Below, in pieces: positions 21,208-30,832 of a DNA stretch of 64,000 nt (its first letter is position 1; the number at the start of each line of letters is the position of its first letter). A model generated the notes under the pieces. It made no database searches. It worked only from the letters and a program-made list of their open reading frames with translations, and had not been told where the DNA came from. A program made the position numbers and the translations under genes. Source of the DNA: Xenorhabdus griffiniae (GTDB lineage Bacteria; Pseudomonadota; Gammaproteobacteria; Enterobacterales; Enterobacteriaceae); assembly GCF_037265215.1 (NCBI RefSeq), contig NZ_CP147737.1, positions 1,240,001 through 1,304,000 on the forward strand, given 5' to 3'.

Positions 21208-24200
21208 TTAACGACTGCATGCAAATCCTGTCATCGGCCAGCCATTTCGCATCCACCGGTCTGTTTCTGCCCAAAACGCCCATTTCGCCTGATGCTCTGC
21301 TGAACCTGAGCTGGCCGCCAGATAATCCGTTGATGTCACGTAAAATTCCCGCGCCCAGCCATCATAAAGGTAAAAGTTCCCCCATTCCTCATAGAGCCGT
21401 TCCAGGGCATATTTGGTGGCAATCCGGCTGCCGAGTGATTGGCAAAGCTGTTTCGCATGAGAATAAAAATCTTTTGTCAGGCCGGAGCGCTCAAACCAGG
21501 TGTGAACCGTCAAGGTCAGTGCGACCTGTTGCCCTGTCTCATCAGTGCCGGTGAGCCTGACCCCGTCAGGATTTTGTTGCACCGTCACCCCATCCCCCGA
21601 TACCGTCACCGAGGGTGAATCACTCTGCCAGCTTACCCTGCCTGTATTGCCGGCCGTGATAAGGCGAAATTTTGCGCCATGCCAGAGTACGGAAGGCCCC
21701 CGGAGACCAAACGATTTCTGGTTGGCATTGCCACCCTGGCGGTCAACGGCAACGGTATCAACCAGGCGTAACGGCAGGATAAATTCCACAGAAGAGGAGA
21801 CTTGCTGCGCACCCACTTCAGCAGTGACCGAAGCCTGTCCAGCATGACGACTGACAAAGGTTGCCGTTGCATTTCCCTGACGGTCTGTCCTGTCTTCTGC
21901 AAAAATCATCTCGCCAAGGTTGCCAGACCAATCAACCGCTTTATCCGCAAGCCCCTGCCCATGAATATCGGTAACGGTGACAGTAAAAGTCACCCGATCT
22001 TCGCCATCCGCCGCAGCACGGGTTTTATTGACCCGAATGGTGGATAACAGCACTTCATCAAAGGTGACAATAGGGGCAGCCACTTTATGATCGCCGACCT
22101 GGATCTGAACCTGGTGCTCCCCTGCAAACGTACTACTCAGCTGAACCTGTGCTTGTCCCTGAGGGTCGGTTTGTGTCCGTTCTGAGGACAGCACACCGTG
22201 ATCTGCTTGCCAACTCACCGACTGATTTGCCACAGGTGATCCCAGTGAATCTTTCACCGTGGCCGTCAACACCACAATATCCTGCCCATCACCTTTAGCC
22301 CTGACTTTGTCCACCGTGATAGCGGGTCTCAGCCGGCGTTCAAACGTCACCGGAGCAGCATCAAGGGTTTTCCCCGCCACCTCGGCTTTCACCGTTGCCC
22401 GCCCTGCGGTGTGGCTGATTAACCGGGCTGTCGCTTCTCCCTGACTGTTTGTCTGTTCCTGCCTGTCCAGCAGTTGCCCGTTATCCGCAGACCATTGCAC
22501 TTTGCTGTGGGCAACGGGGTGATCTGCTGCATCGCGCACGTTCACCGTATAAAGGAGGCTGTCCTGACCATCGGCAATCGCGGTCTGTTTGTCCACCTGA
22601 AGCGTATGCGTTAGCGAGGCAATAAAGCGGATCGGAGAAGCCATCACCGTTTCACTGCCAACCGCCACTTCAACTTCTGCATTTCCTGATACTTTGCTGG
22701 TTAAATAGGCGGTGGCCTGCCCTTTCGCATCAGTCATTAATGAAAATAAGGAGAGCTGTCCAAGACTGCTCTGCCAGCCAACAGCCTGATTGGGCACAGG
22801 TTGACCATCGGCGTTTTTAACTGTGACCGTCAAGGTCGCCCTCGATTGTCCATCCGCCTTAACGCTGTGCTTATCAATGGTGATTTCGGGTATCAGCACC
22901 GCATCAAACTGGACTGAAGGGGCAACAGCAACCTCTTCATCCACGGAAACACGTACCGCATGCAGCCCCGGCTGACGGCTGTACAGCACGATCGATGCCT
23001 GCCCCTGCGTATCCGTGTTCTGCCGGATTTGGGACAATTCGCCTTTATCATTTGACCAAATAACGGCCTGATTGGAAATGGGAGTTCCCTCCTGATCGGT
23101 GACCAGGACGGTATAGATCACACTGTCATGACCATCGGCTTTGGCCTGCGTTTTATTCGCTGTCACCTGTAATTGTTTTTCGGTCGGCAGACTCACCAAC
23201 AGGATTTCTGCCCGATTAGAGCGGTTACCCCGGCTGTCGATGGCGATTCCCGAAAGCCGAACGGGGTTTTTTGTGGTTTTCGGCAACCGTAATGTCACTT
23301 TTTCCGGCCGTTGATCAAGTACTTTCCCGCCTGCCTGCTGTAATTCAGCCGTGTCCAGCGCTAAACGTACCAACGGATATTTGGTGTGGATAACGGGAAA
23401 AAAGGTCACTTCCTTGCCTTCATAGCCTTTAACCAAAGTCGGAAAGGCCAGCGTCAGCAGCGTTTGCTTCTGATAATCCAGTACCATATCACTGCGCCGG
23501 TTCACAAAATCAAATTGGCTGGATCTCAGGCTGCGCAGGGGAGCGACCGCGTTCGGGTCAAGCTGATGGCTGAACGGGACACCCAACCGATAATTGAGGT
23601 TCAGGGTAAAACGGTTCTCACTGGTCGCTTGTTTACCCTGCCGAAAAACGGCACCCAATGTGACTAAGGGGACTGGCGTGTAAGTCAGCCCAGCGGTGAC
23701 GCTGTACGGATTTTTCTGGCGTTCGGATCCACCGAATAAGGCAACCTGCTGCCCGTCATAGTGTTCATACGTCAACTGTCCGCCCCAGTGAGGAAAAGCC
23801 GGCAAATACGCTTCGGCCTGAATATCCCAGCCGTTTGCCGGTCTTGCATCGAAATCCGTGAGCCTCGCGGCTTTCCAGTGAGATAAACGTCGGTAAATAT
23901 TCGCAGACAGTTTGACGTTATCATGCCAGGCTTCTAACCCAAGACTGTAACGGTGATGCTGCTCCGGCCACAACGCATCCCAGAAGATATTGGCACCCCA
24001 GAGCCAGTTATCGGCGACATAGCGATAGCCGAATCCAAGTGTGGTTGTTGTCTGGCCGTGGTGAGTTTTTACCCCTGACTGGCTGAATGCGGTACCTGAA
24101 ACCGAGTGATAAAAAGGCAGCAACCCATCCAATGCAACGTCTTTTAACGCAAAATGGCTGTCGAAAGGCAGTGTGAGGCGGGCATTGCCGTATTGGTTCA

Positions 24201-24453
24201 ACCACGGTGTCAGTGTTGATGTCACCGCAGACGATAATTGCTGGGCAGCCAGTGTTTTTGCCGCTTCGCTGGGTGACTGCGATTGAGTCAGTTGCCCCCA
24301 TTGGGTGGTGATTTCGGCCAGTTTTTGTGCCGGCAGATCTTGGTTTTGATCTTCTGGCCTGGCCTGACCGGGAAAACTCAGCGACAGACTTAACCCGCTA
24401 ATAATCAGCCATTTTATTCTATTGTGCCAGGTGGATTGGTTTTTTTGCACCAC
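21208..24453 (-). CDS. Invasin/intimin-like inverse autotransporter adhesin
   Basis: A 1081-residue outer-membrane adhesin. Features in order: a signal peptide (about 1-31, GQA-R) and a helical linker; the inverse autotransporter beta-barrel (about 60-310) with typical blocks such as LGFGYRY, WGANIFWD and NPYSVTAGLTYTPVP. Next is a YPLVRLALD-type hinge, then five bacterial Ig-like invasin repeats (about 415-910), each starting near a D/N-K-x-x-x-x-A-D-G-x-D/S motif. The C-terminal domain (about 1000-1081), with LCQSLGSR, paired Cys and W-rich motifs, resembles the lectin-like tip of intimin/invasin. The start is the GTG at 24453 preceded by AAGGG; an out-of-frame ATG upstream hits a stop. The gene sits inside the T4SS operon between the PFL_4709 and PFL_4706 genes, so it is cargo and not a conjugation component, though it could promote donor-recipient contact. 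Host-cell binding is the family role. Confidence 0.9.
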   Translation of the reverse strand: MVQKNQSTWHNRIKWLIISGLSLSLSFPGQARPEDQNQDLPAQKLAEITTQWGQLTQSQSPSEAAKTLAAQQLSSAVTSTLTPWLNQYGNARLTLPFDSHFALKDVALDGLLPFYHSVSGTAFSQSGVKTHHGQTTTTLGFGYRYVADNWLWGANIFWDALWPEQHHRYSLGLEAWHDNVKLSANIYRRLSHWKAARLTDFDARPANGWDIQAEAYLPAFPHWGGQLTYEHYDGQQVALFGGSERQKNPYSVTAGLTYTPVPLVTLGAVFRQGKQATSENRFTLNLNYRLGVPFSHQLDPNAVAPLRSLRSSQFDFVNRRSDMVLDYQKQTLLTLAFPTLVKGYEGKEVTFFPVIHTKYPLVRLALDTAELQQAGGKVLDQRPEKVTLRLPKTTKNPVRLSGIAIDSRGNRSNRAEILLVSLPTEKQLQVTANKTQAKADGHDSVIYTVLVTDQEGTPISNQAVIWSNDKGELSQIRQNTDTQGQASIVLYSRQPGLHAVRVSVDEEVAVAPSVQFDAVLIPEITIDKHSVKADGQSRATLTVTVKNADGQPVPNQAVGWQSSLGQLSLFSLMTDAKGQATAYLTSKVSGNAEVEVAVGSETVMASPIRFIASLTHTLQVDKQTAIADGQDSLLYTVNVRDAADHPVAHSKVQWSADNGQLLDRQEQTNSQGEATARLISHTAGRATVKAEVAGKTLDAAPVTFERRLRPAITVDKVRAKGDGQDIVVLTATVKDSLGSPVANQSVSWQADHGVLSSERTQTDPQGQAQVQLSSTFAGEHQVQIQVGDHKVAAPIVTFDEVLLSTIRVNKTRAAADGEDRVTFTVTVTDIHGQGLADKAVDWSGNLGEMIFAEDRTDRQGNATATFVSRHAGQASVTAEVGAQQVSSSVEFILPLRLVDTVAVDRQGGNANQKSFGLRGPSVLWHGAKFRLITAGNTGRVSWQSDSPSVTVSGDGVTVQQNPDGVRLTGTDETGQQVALTLTVHTWFERSGLTKDFYSHAKQLCQSLGSRIATKYALERLYEEWGNFYLYDGWAREFYVTSTDYLAASSGSAEHQAKWAFWAETDRWMRNGWPMTGFACSR

Positions 24454-24554
24454 GGATTGTGACCCTTTTCATTCATACTGAAAGGGGTAACATGCAGAAA
24501 AAGGGCGTTAAATACTGCGGTTAATTCTTTTTCTCATGGTGAAAATTACCTGGA

Positions 24555-25040
24555 TCAGCGATGAACAGGAACCCCGTTAAATGTATGCGTACAGCACTGA
24601 CACTGGACAGGAATATCATTTACTGACAGATTTGGATTCACCTTCCTTAAAAAACCGGATCCATCGACGAACAGCCCGTTGTAATAACTGGATTCACCAC
24701 AGCGGATATACTCTCTTTGTTCATTTTCATATAACGCCACTAGCCAAAATAGAGGTTCTGGACGGTCCAGTCGCTGAACGGCTTCACTGTGAACCAAATC
24801 CCATTTTTCACCGACTTTACTCAATAAGAACATAAAAAGTGGCGTGTAATCTAAGCCGTGTCTTTGCTTGCCTTTCATAGACAGAAAGCAGGGCATATCT
24901 TCCCTGATTAATTTTTGTCTGGCTCGCTCCCATCGATATTCACCACCATGATGAAAAAAGAAATGAGTTGTCGTATTGACCCGGCGATAAAGTTTCTTTT
25001 TTCCATGATTGGATTGATGTTTTTTCATTCTTATATTCAT
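24555..25040 (-). CDS. Unknown protein with CQCC motif next to adhesin
   Basis: 161 residues, not recognised. It is very basic and His-rich at the N terminus (MKKHQSN, THFFFHHGGEY), has a central SMKGKQRHGLDYTPLF segment and a region reading like a small mixed alpha/beta domain. It ends with a CQCC motif about 14 residues from the C terminus. No signal peptide or membrane segment is visible. It lies 101 bp upstream of the adhesin gene on the same strand and 61 bp downstream of the PFL_4706 ATPase gene, in a locally AT-rich stretch, so it probably arrived with the adhesin. It could be a regulator or a cargo protein; the reading frame is clean and its codon use plausible. Confidence 0.55.
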   Translation of the reverse strand: MNIRMKKHQSNHGKKKLYRRVNTTTHFFFHHGGEYRWERARQKLIREDMPCFLSMKGKQRHGLDYTPLFMFLLSKVGEKWDLVHSEAVQRLDRPEPLFWLVALYENEQREYIRCGESSYYNGLFVDGSGFLRKVNPNLSVNDIPVQCQCCTHTFNGVPVHR

Positions 25041-25101
25041 CTCAATTTTTTAGGCAAGAGAGGTAACGTCAGTCAATATACCCGATAATAAGATTAAATC
25101 G

Positions 25102-27849
25102 TTATGTCAGTTTTAACCCCCGCGCAACATCCATTTTTCTGGCCACTAACACAGCCGCCTCCAGTTCACTGCACTGGTGCTCACGCATTAACGCCCGCCG
25201 TTCTGCTTTTTCTTCTTTTTCCGTCATCCCCAACGCCAGATAGAGGCTCGGGGGCACGACCCTGAACAGGGCTTCGATTTTTTTCGCCAGCACCACGCCT
25301 TCGGTATAACAGCGGGGTAATTTACTGGCGGAGAGCAAGACGGCTTTCTGTTCTTCGTTAAGTTTTTTGAAACGGGCGATTTGCTCGACTTCATCCGGGG
25401 GCATGGTCAGGCACAGCCACCATTCGGCCATATTCAGCATTTTCTCAGCCGTATCCGGGTAATCGGCAAGGTTTTGGGTGGCAAGCCACAGCCAGGCGCC
25501 CAGTTTACGCCACATTTTCACCACTTTGGTCATATAGGGGGAGAGTAGCGGGTTGGTGGTGGTGATATGCCCTTCATCAATCACCAGTTGCAGTTCCCTG
25601 TCCTGATATTGATCGCGTTCGGCCAGGTTATTGACGGTATTAATCAGTGAGACCATCGCCAGTGCCATCTGCGCCGAGTAGTTTTCCCGTGCCAGTGTGC
25701 CCAAATCAATCAGGGTGACATCCACTTCCGGCCATGGCGTGCCGGGACGGTTAAACAGCTCCCCTTCAAAGCCCTGGGTAAACATCGACATGGCACCGGC
25801 CATTTCATCTGCCCGCGCCCGTCGATGTGCCGTGATTAACGGCTGGCCATGCTCGTCCTGTTGGTGATTGCGGGCGATGGCATACAGCGCATTCTGTAAA
25901 TCTGAGGCAATCATCTGGCGTCTGTCAGCATGGCTGGCGTGTGCTGCCATCATAATGGCTTCGCGGATCAAACCCCGGTCGGAACGGGTTAAACGCTCTT
26001 CCTCTTTTTTCTCCCCGCCGGTGATCATCAGCCGGGCCGCGATTTCCATCTCACCCAGAATATCACGCTGTTCATCCCCGTCATCCTGCGATTCATCGGT
26101 ATCCGGAATATCGTCTTCATGAATACACAGTTGTCCGGGACTCAGTTGCAGCAGCTGGTGCGCATCGGCAAACAGCGCCAGACTCACCCCACAACCGGGC
26201 TTGATACCGATTTTATTGACCGTCAGCCCGAGGCTGGCATAGTAATCGGCCAATAAACCAAAGCTGTTACCGGCTTCGACAATAAACAGGCGCGGTCGGT
26301 GGATCGCCATCAGTTGCACCAGGGAGGCGCACAACGTGGCGGATTTGCCTGCCCCGGTCGGGCCAAATAATAATAAATGCGCATTCTGGGTACGATCCTG
26401 TTTATTCATCGGATCGAAGGTCAGCGGTGCCCCACCGCGATTAAAGAAGCTGAACCCCGGGTGCCCGGTGCCGGTTGAACGGCCAGTCACCGGCATCAGT
26501 CCGGCCAGATGCTGCACCCAGCTCAGGCGGCTGTACCAGTGTTGCTTATCTTTCTGCGGATTAAATCCCATCGGCAAAGCGCGCAAATAGGCATTCAGCG
26601 GGGACACACTGAATTCCGGTCGCACCGGCTGTAATCCGGCGGTCAGTAACGTTGATGATAACTGGTGCGCCCGCTGGTTCAGGTCAGTGATATCGTTGCC
26701 CCGCACCAGAAAGATCAGCGCACTGCGGTACAGTTTATGGCGTCGTCCCAGTAAAGCTTTGACTTCCTGCACATCCTGCCGGACACGCGCCGATTCGGTA
26801 TTTTCCCCCACGGCATTTTTTGCCAGCCGGGTAAAATCCGCTTCCAGCGTATCCTGTGCCTGCGCCATGATGGTCAAAGAAACCACGGTGCCTTCCGGCA
26901 TCATATCCATCAGGGCATTGATATTATCCCCCCGTTTCACTTCCCCCGTCAGCGTGCCCGGTGCTGGCGGACGGCGCAGACGTTCAACCGGCACCGCTTG
27001 ATGTGGCAGACCATCAAACCACCAGATGCCATTGTCAGGATCAGACACCGGCGGGGTAAACCACAGGCTTTCGGCAAAATCATGATGAAGCGGGAGATCG
27101 GGCTGCGGGGGCGTTTCATCACTCACCGTGCGGTAGAAATCGGCTTTTGCCATACCCCAGTCCGGGGCTGGATTAAAATGACGTAACAACCAACGATGGA
27201 TCTGCGCGCCATGCTGCCGAACAGCCACAATTCCCGCCGCCGCCAGTGACGACACCAGACGCTCGCAGACCGGGTTGAGTGCGGCCACTGAAGATAACGT
27301 TGAGTTGGTTGCCTGTGATTGGTGAGCAGGCAGCCAGCGATAGACGACCATACGCGTCTGGCGTTGTTGTCCCCGCCATGGTTGCCCTGTGATCAGACTA
27401 TCCTGAAATATCCCCTCAGGCCGGGCAATGCTGTTCAGATGGCGTTCGGACTCGGCCAGAAAGGCCGCCGTAAAAGCCGTACCTTGCGCCCAGGGTTTGA
27501 CGTAATCCCGTAATGTATTGAGATAGGCCGCAGGATCATCTTCGTCCTGACAAAAAAATTGTACCACCCACGGTGAGATATCGTCCTCTTCCAGACTGTC
27601 CTGGATCGCATCTTCCAGCTGATCCCGAATTTCAATCAGTCTCTCCATTGGACGCCCTTCGGTGGCAACAGGCTCGATGCGGTAGACCGCCCCGACAGAG
27701 ACACCATCATCCAGCAACAGGCATTGCCCGTCTTCCAGATATTCCACCCAGGGCAGATAATCGATAATGGAAGGGTTGGCCCGGTAAATCGCGGCTTCAT
27801 CGGCTTCACGCAGCTGACCGGGGCGGTGCAGCGGTTTGGGGATTTCCAT
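25102..27849 (-). CDS. T4SS ATPase, PFL_4706 family (TraC/VirB4-like)
   Basis: A 915-residue cytoplasmic/membrane-associated ATPase that energises pilus biogenesis and the mating channel. It shows a TraC-type N-terminal domain (about 30-450), then Walker A GPTGAGKSAT near residue 500, Walker B LQLVIDEGH near 765 and a downstream WLATQNLADYP sensor-like segment, as in VirB4/TraC proteins. Length is normal for the family. The ATG at 27849 shares its first base with the last base of the lipoprotein stop codon (TGATG), which favours this start over the GTG one codon upstream. It is the first gene after the cargo insertion on the 5' to 3' operon axis toward traG. Confidence 0.93.
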   Translation of the reverse strand: MEIPKPLHRPGQLREADEAAIYRANPSIIDYLPWVEYLEDGQCLLLDDGVSVGAVYRIEPVATEGRPMERLIEIRDQLEDAIQDSLEEDDISPWVVQFFCQDEDDPAAYLNTLRDYVKPWAQGTAFTAAFLAESERHLNSIARPEGIFQDSLITGQPWRGQQRQTRMVVYRWLPAHQSQATNSTLSSVAALNPVCERLVSSLAAAGIVAVRQHGAQIHRWLLRHFNPAPDWGMAKADFYRTVSDETPPQPDLPLHHDFAESLWFTPPVSDPDNGIWWFDGLPHQAVPVERLRRPPAPGTLTGEVKRGDNINALMDMMPEGTVVSLTIMAQAQDTLEADFTRLAKNAVGENTESARVRQDVQEVKALLGRRHKLYRSALIFLVRGNDITDLNQRAHQLSSTLLTAGLQPVRPEFSVSPLNAYLRALPMGFNPQKDKQHWYSRLSWVQHLAGLMPVTGRSTGTGHPGFSFFNRGGAPLTFDPMNKQDRTQNAHLLLFGPTGAGKSATLCASLVQLMAIHRPRLFIVEAGNSFGLLADYYASLGLTVNKIGIKPGCGVSLALFADAHQLLQLSPGQLCIHEDDIPDTDESQDDGDEQRDILGEMEIAARLMITGGEKKEEERLTRSDRGLIREAIMMAAHASHADRRQMIASDLQNALYAIARNHQQDEHGQPLITAHRRARADEMAGAMSMFTQGFEGELFNRPGTPWPEVDVTLIDLGTLARENYSAQMALAMVSLINTVNNLAERDQYQDRELQLVIDEGHITTTNPLLSPYMTKVVKMWRKLGAWLWLATQNLADYPDTAEKMLNMAEWWLCLTMPPDEVEQIARFKKLNEEQKAVLLSASKLPRCYTEGVVLAKKIEALFRVVPPSLYLALGMTEKEEKAERRALMREHQCSELEAAVLVARKMDVARGLKLT

Positions 27850-28250
27850 CACAGGGCCTCCGTGCGTTCACCCGGCAGGGCGTACTGCACCTGCAGATAA
27901 AACGGGAACACGGTGCTGTAGCCCGGTATCGGTGTATTGCCGGCCGCCAGATGCGGATAGACATACATCACCATATCGGGATTGGGGAGACGGGGAAATT
28001 GCTGGCTGATTTCCTGCGCCGCCGAACGGCTGTAGCTGTCAGGCTCATTCAGTGCCCGACTCCGTTCGGCTGGGGTTAACGCCCGGCGCAAGGTTTGCCT
28101 TGCTGGGATTGCACTATGACCTGCTTTGTTTCCCTGCCACATCGCCAGCACCGTCTGTTCTCCGGCCGGAAGCAACGTGTCTTTCGAGGTTGAACAGCCT
28201 GCCAACAGCCCCGTCAGACCTAACACGATAGCGTAGGTTATTTTTCGCAT
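27849..28250 (-). CDS. ICE lipoprotein, TIGR03751 family
   Basis: 133 residues. The N-terminal signal with lipobox LLAGC (Cys at about residue 19) predicts a lipid-anchored envelope protein. Position between the PFL_4705 region and the PFL_4706 ATPase matches the TIGR03751 family of conjugative lipoproteins, a TraV-like place in the outer-membrane core of the channel. The body contains an MYVYPHLA segment and a final YSTVFPFYLQVQYALPGE stretch. It overlaps the upstream gene by 13 bp and the ATPase start by one base. Confidence 0.85.
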   Translation of the reverse strand: MRKITYAIVLGLTGLLAGCSTSKDTLLPAGEQTVLAMWQGNKAGHSAIPARQTLRRALTPAERSRALNEPDSYSRSAAQEISQQFPRLPNPDMVMYVYPHLAAGNTPIPGYSTVFPFYLQVQYALPGERTEAL

Positions 28251-28594
28251 CCCTGAGCCTCCGTGCGACTAATAAGGGTAAAGGTGGCAAACTCAGGGTG
28301 GACAGCCAATTCCGATACCGTAAACGCCAGGCGCTCCCACTGTTCCGGTTCAGCCTCGCTGCTGCCTGCCACCATGGATTGCCACTGTGTGTCTGACAGG
28401 CGAAAAACAGTAAAATCACCGTCACCCAACAGTTGACACGCCTTGCCGATGGCAAGACAGAGCCGGGATGTTTTTTTATGGGCAGGCCGCCAGCAGAGCT
28501 GAACCGGCACAGGTTCCGCGTGTGGGGGGCGGTTAATTTGCAGGCAATAGGGTTGGCTGGCACTGAACAGCCATTGAAAGACAGGCTTTTCCAT
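28238..28594 (-). CDS. Conserved ICE hypothetical protein
   Basis: 118 residues without a signal peptide or clear membrane helix. It lies in the operon between the PFL_4705-family gene (its ATG overlaps that gene's TAA as TAATG) and the lipoprotein gene (13-bp overlap). Tight coupling on both sides argues that it is a real gene of the transfer operon. I see no diagnostic motif; the sequence reads as a small beta-rich soluble domain with several cysteines. Function unknown. Confidence 0.65.
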   Translation of the reverse strand: MEKPVFQWLFSASQPYCLQINRPPHAEPVPVQLCWRPAHKKTSRLCLAIGKACQLLGDGDFTVFRLSDTQWQSMVAGSSEAEPEQWERLAFTVSELAVHPEFATFTLISRTEAQGCEK

Positions 28595-30009
28595 TAATCT
28601 AAGGCTTCCTGATTAGTATCATATTGAGTGGGTTCACTCACGCCGTAGTGCACCTTACGGCCTTTCGTTTCGTAATCTATCGCCAGACTCTGGGTGAGAT
28701 GCACCACAACACCGGCACCGGGCGGCACGTAAACCGCATCAAACGTCTGGCTGTAACGTTGTTTAAGCCATTCGCCCATCTCCTTCATTCCCCCGGATAT
28801 CGCTTTGCCTAATGCCGCCTGTCCGGCGTTGCCTGTTAAGGCGGAAGTGATACCGCCAGCGCCGTTGGTTTGGGCGGTGCGCTGGCTTTCGTTCAAGGCG
28901 TCCCCGGCTGAATTCATGGCCGAGAGGGCAAACAACGTTGGCAGATAGGTGCTGGCATTGGATTTACGCTCACCGCTGATACAGGGAATGCCGTTTTCAT
29001 CCGACAACCAGCCGATACCCTGCGGGTTTTGCCCTTTGCCCGGCAGGGTACGCACGGTACCATCCTGAAACACAAACGTGATGGCATTGACCTGCCCGCG
29101 TACGCAGGAAAGGGTCCAGTCACCACTGGCCGAGCCGGACACCACCGCCCCTTCCACTTCCGGCAGTTCGATACCATTGGCGGTCAGGTTATCTTTACCA
29201 ATCAGGATCTTGAACGGATAAGGGTCTGTCACGGTGCCATTGACCGGCACCCGACCGAGCAACGCAGTCATCGCCTGACTGCCTGCCAGCGTGGCATTTT
29301 CCGGCAGGGTATAGACCGGTTTTTCGTTTTCTTCCTTCAGCAAAGGGATCGGTGGGGAATTTTGCCCCGTTGCCGGTTGTTCACTTAAAAAAGGGGTCGG
29401 GAATTTCGCAGATTGCTTTCCGTCAGCCCCGTTTGGGAGATCAACCGGTTTTTCATCGGCCGGTGTCACCCAGATAAGTTCGTCCTGCCCCGTGACAGGG
29501 TTGGCCGCATACTGACGGCCTGCCAGTCCCAACCCAAGGGGTATCTGGCTGTCCTGAGCCGGCAACGGCGCTGAATTTAACCGCTCGGTGAGCCAATCAA
29601 TCTGTGCCAGTAATCCCTGCTGCTCATCCTGCAACGTGCGCTGACGCTGTTCATCGTCCTGACGAATAGCCGCAACCGCCGTATCTATCTGGCTGGCAAC
29701 ATCCTGATTCTGACTTTTTAACTGGTTATTTTCTTTTAAAATATCGGCATTCTGCTGGCTTAAACGTTTCTGCTCTGCGCGCACTTTATTGAGGGCGCCT
29801 ATCAGGGTACGCAGGGTATCTTCCGGCGTATCGCCCCCGACCCCCAGCGCCTGCAACTCTTCCGGTGACAGCGTGGCCAGCACATGATTCGCTATCGTGC
29901 CGGGCGCGGCACTTTCCGTTGAACGGCAACTTTTGATGCCAATAACCCCGCCGATAAGCAATACCACCGGCACCAGTATTTTCACCAACGCATTGGACTT
30001 AACTTCCAT
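28594..30009 (-). CDS. ICE conjugative protein, PFL_4705 family (TIGR03752; TraB/VirB10-like)
   Basis: 471 residues. A single N-terminal membrane anchor (about 9-27, VLLIGGVIGI) is followed by a long coiled coil (about 70-165, rich in Q, N, K, E). A C-terminal domain (about 250-440) carries VPVNGTVTDPYPFKIL and a PPGAGVVVHLTQ-like end. This is the layout of TraB/VirB10-type proteins, which span the envelope and link the inner-membrane ATPases to the outer-membrane pore. The gene overlaps the preceding TraK-like gene by 11 bp. The family match is by position, length and these motifs. Confidence 0.88.
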   Translation of the reverse strand: MEVKSNALVKILVPVVLLIGGVIGIKSCRSTESAAPGTIANHVLATLSPEELQALGVGGDTPEDTLRTLIGALNKVRAEQKRLSQQNADILKENNQLKSQNQDVASQIDTAVAAIRQDDEQRQRTLQDEQQGLLAQIDWLTERLNSAPLPAQDSQIPLGLGLAGRQYAANPVTGQDELIWVTPADEKPVDLPNGADGKQSAKFPTPFLSEQPATGQNSPPIPLLKEENEKPVYTLPENATLAGSQAMTALLGRVPVNGTVTDPYPFKILIGKDNLTANGIELPEVEGAVVSGSASGDWTLSCVRGQVNAITFVFQDGTVRTLPGKGQNPQGIGWLSDENGIPCISGERKSNASTYLPTLFALSAMNSAGDALNESQRTAQTNGAGGITSALTGNAGQAALGKAISGGMKEMGEWLKQRYSQTFDAVYVPPGAGVVVHLTQSLAIDYETKGRKVHYGVSEPTQYDTNQEALD

Positions 30010-30832
30010 GGCGGCCTCCCGGTTTCACCGATACCGGCTCAGGGATAAAGATATTATCCGGCAGCCCTTTTGTGATGAGGTACAATACCGTCGTATCCTC
30101 CGGCGTCCCCGTTTCAGCCAGCCAACGATGCTGGAATGTGGCCGCGACAAACTGCCCCTGTAATTCTCGCGGGTCGAGGGTGATTTTTCGTTGGGTGGGA
30201 TTGCGCAGTTTCAGTGCTACCACTGTGTGATGGTGCAGCCTCCAGCCGGCCAGCGGGGTAATGTCAATCGGCTCTGACGGGTAAAGCGTCGTGATAAACT
30301 CAGGTAAATGCAGATTCACCGGCTGGATGCCGGTCACCGACTCGACGGTACGCAATGGGGCATACAGTTGCTGGGCGGCATAGCGGGTTAAGGCCACCGG
30401 AACGGGCGCAGATAATTGGGGTTTACTCTGGTGTTGTGATTTTTCGGTTGAAGCAGGTTGTTTTTCATTCGGGTAAATAATGCGTACCGGTTCAGTGGCA
30501 TCGGTTTTTCCTGCGGTCACATCCAGTAAGATGATTTCGCCGTTTTCACTGTCCTGCAATTGCAGGCGGGTTGACGGGAAGGCATGGCTGGCTTTCAGGT
30601 ACACCGCCCCGCCGGCACTTTGTACCCGCAATTTATCACTGAGTGACGGGGGCAAACCGATACGGACATTTCGCTCCGCAAAAATAATCCGCTCCTGCCC
30701 TACCTTGAGCGAGAGGGATAAGGGAATACGTTCCCATTTCATTAATTCATCAGCTTTTGCGCCCACGCTGAACAGCAAGATGCTGACCAGTCCTAACCCA
30801 ATACGACGGCAGCCAGGTAGATATCCTCTCAT
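29999..30832 (-). CDS. ICE conjugative protein, PFL_4704 family (TIGR03749; TraK/VirB9-like)
   Basis: 277 residues with a signal peptide (about 1-27, AKA-D). The secretin-like N-terminal part (MKWERIPLSLSLKVGQERIIF, close to the TraK pattern) is followed by a C-terminal domain with NPTQRKITLDPRELQGQFVAA. This family supplies the periplasmic and outer-membrane core component of GI-type T4SS. It overlaps the PFL_4703 gene by 4 bp at its start and the PFL_4705 gene by 11 bp at its end. Confidence 0.87.
   Translation of the reverse strand: MRGYLPGCRRIGLGLVSILLFSVGAKADELMKWERIPLSLSLKVGQERIIFAERNVRIGLPPSLSDKLRVQSAGGAVYLKASHAFPSTRLQLQDSENGEIILLDVTAGKTDATEPVRIIYPNEKQPASTEKSQHQSKPQLSAPVPVALTRYAAQQLYAPLRTVESVTGIQPVNLHLPEFITTLYPSEPIDITPLAGWRLHHHTVVALKLRNPTQRKITLDPRELQGQFVAATFQHRWLAETGTPEDTTVLYLITKGLPDNIFIPEPVSVKPGGRHGS

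Noticed and set aside
24453..24500. Frameshifted longer N terminus of the invasin
   Set aside because: An upstream ATG opens a different frame that ends within about 20 codons; the GTG frame already supplies a full signal peptide.
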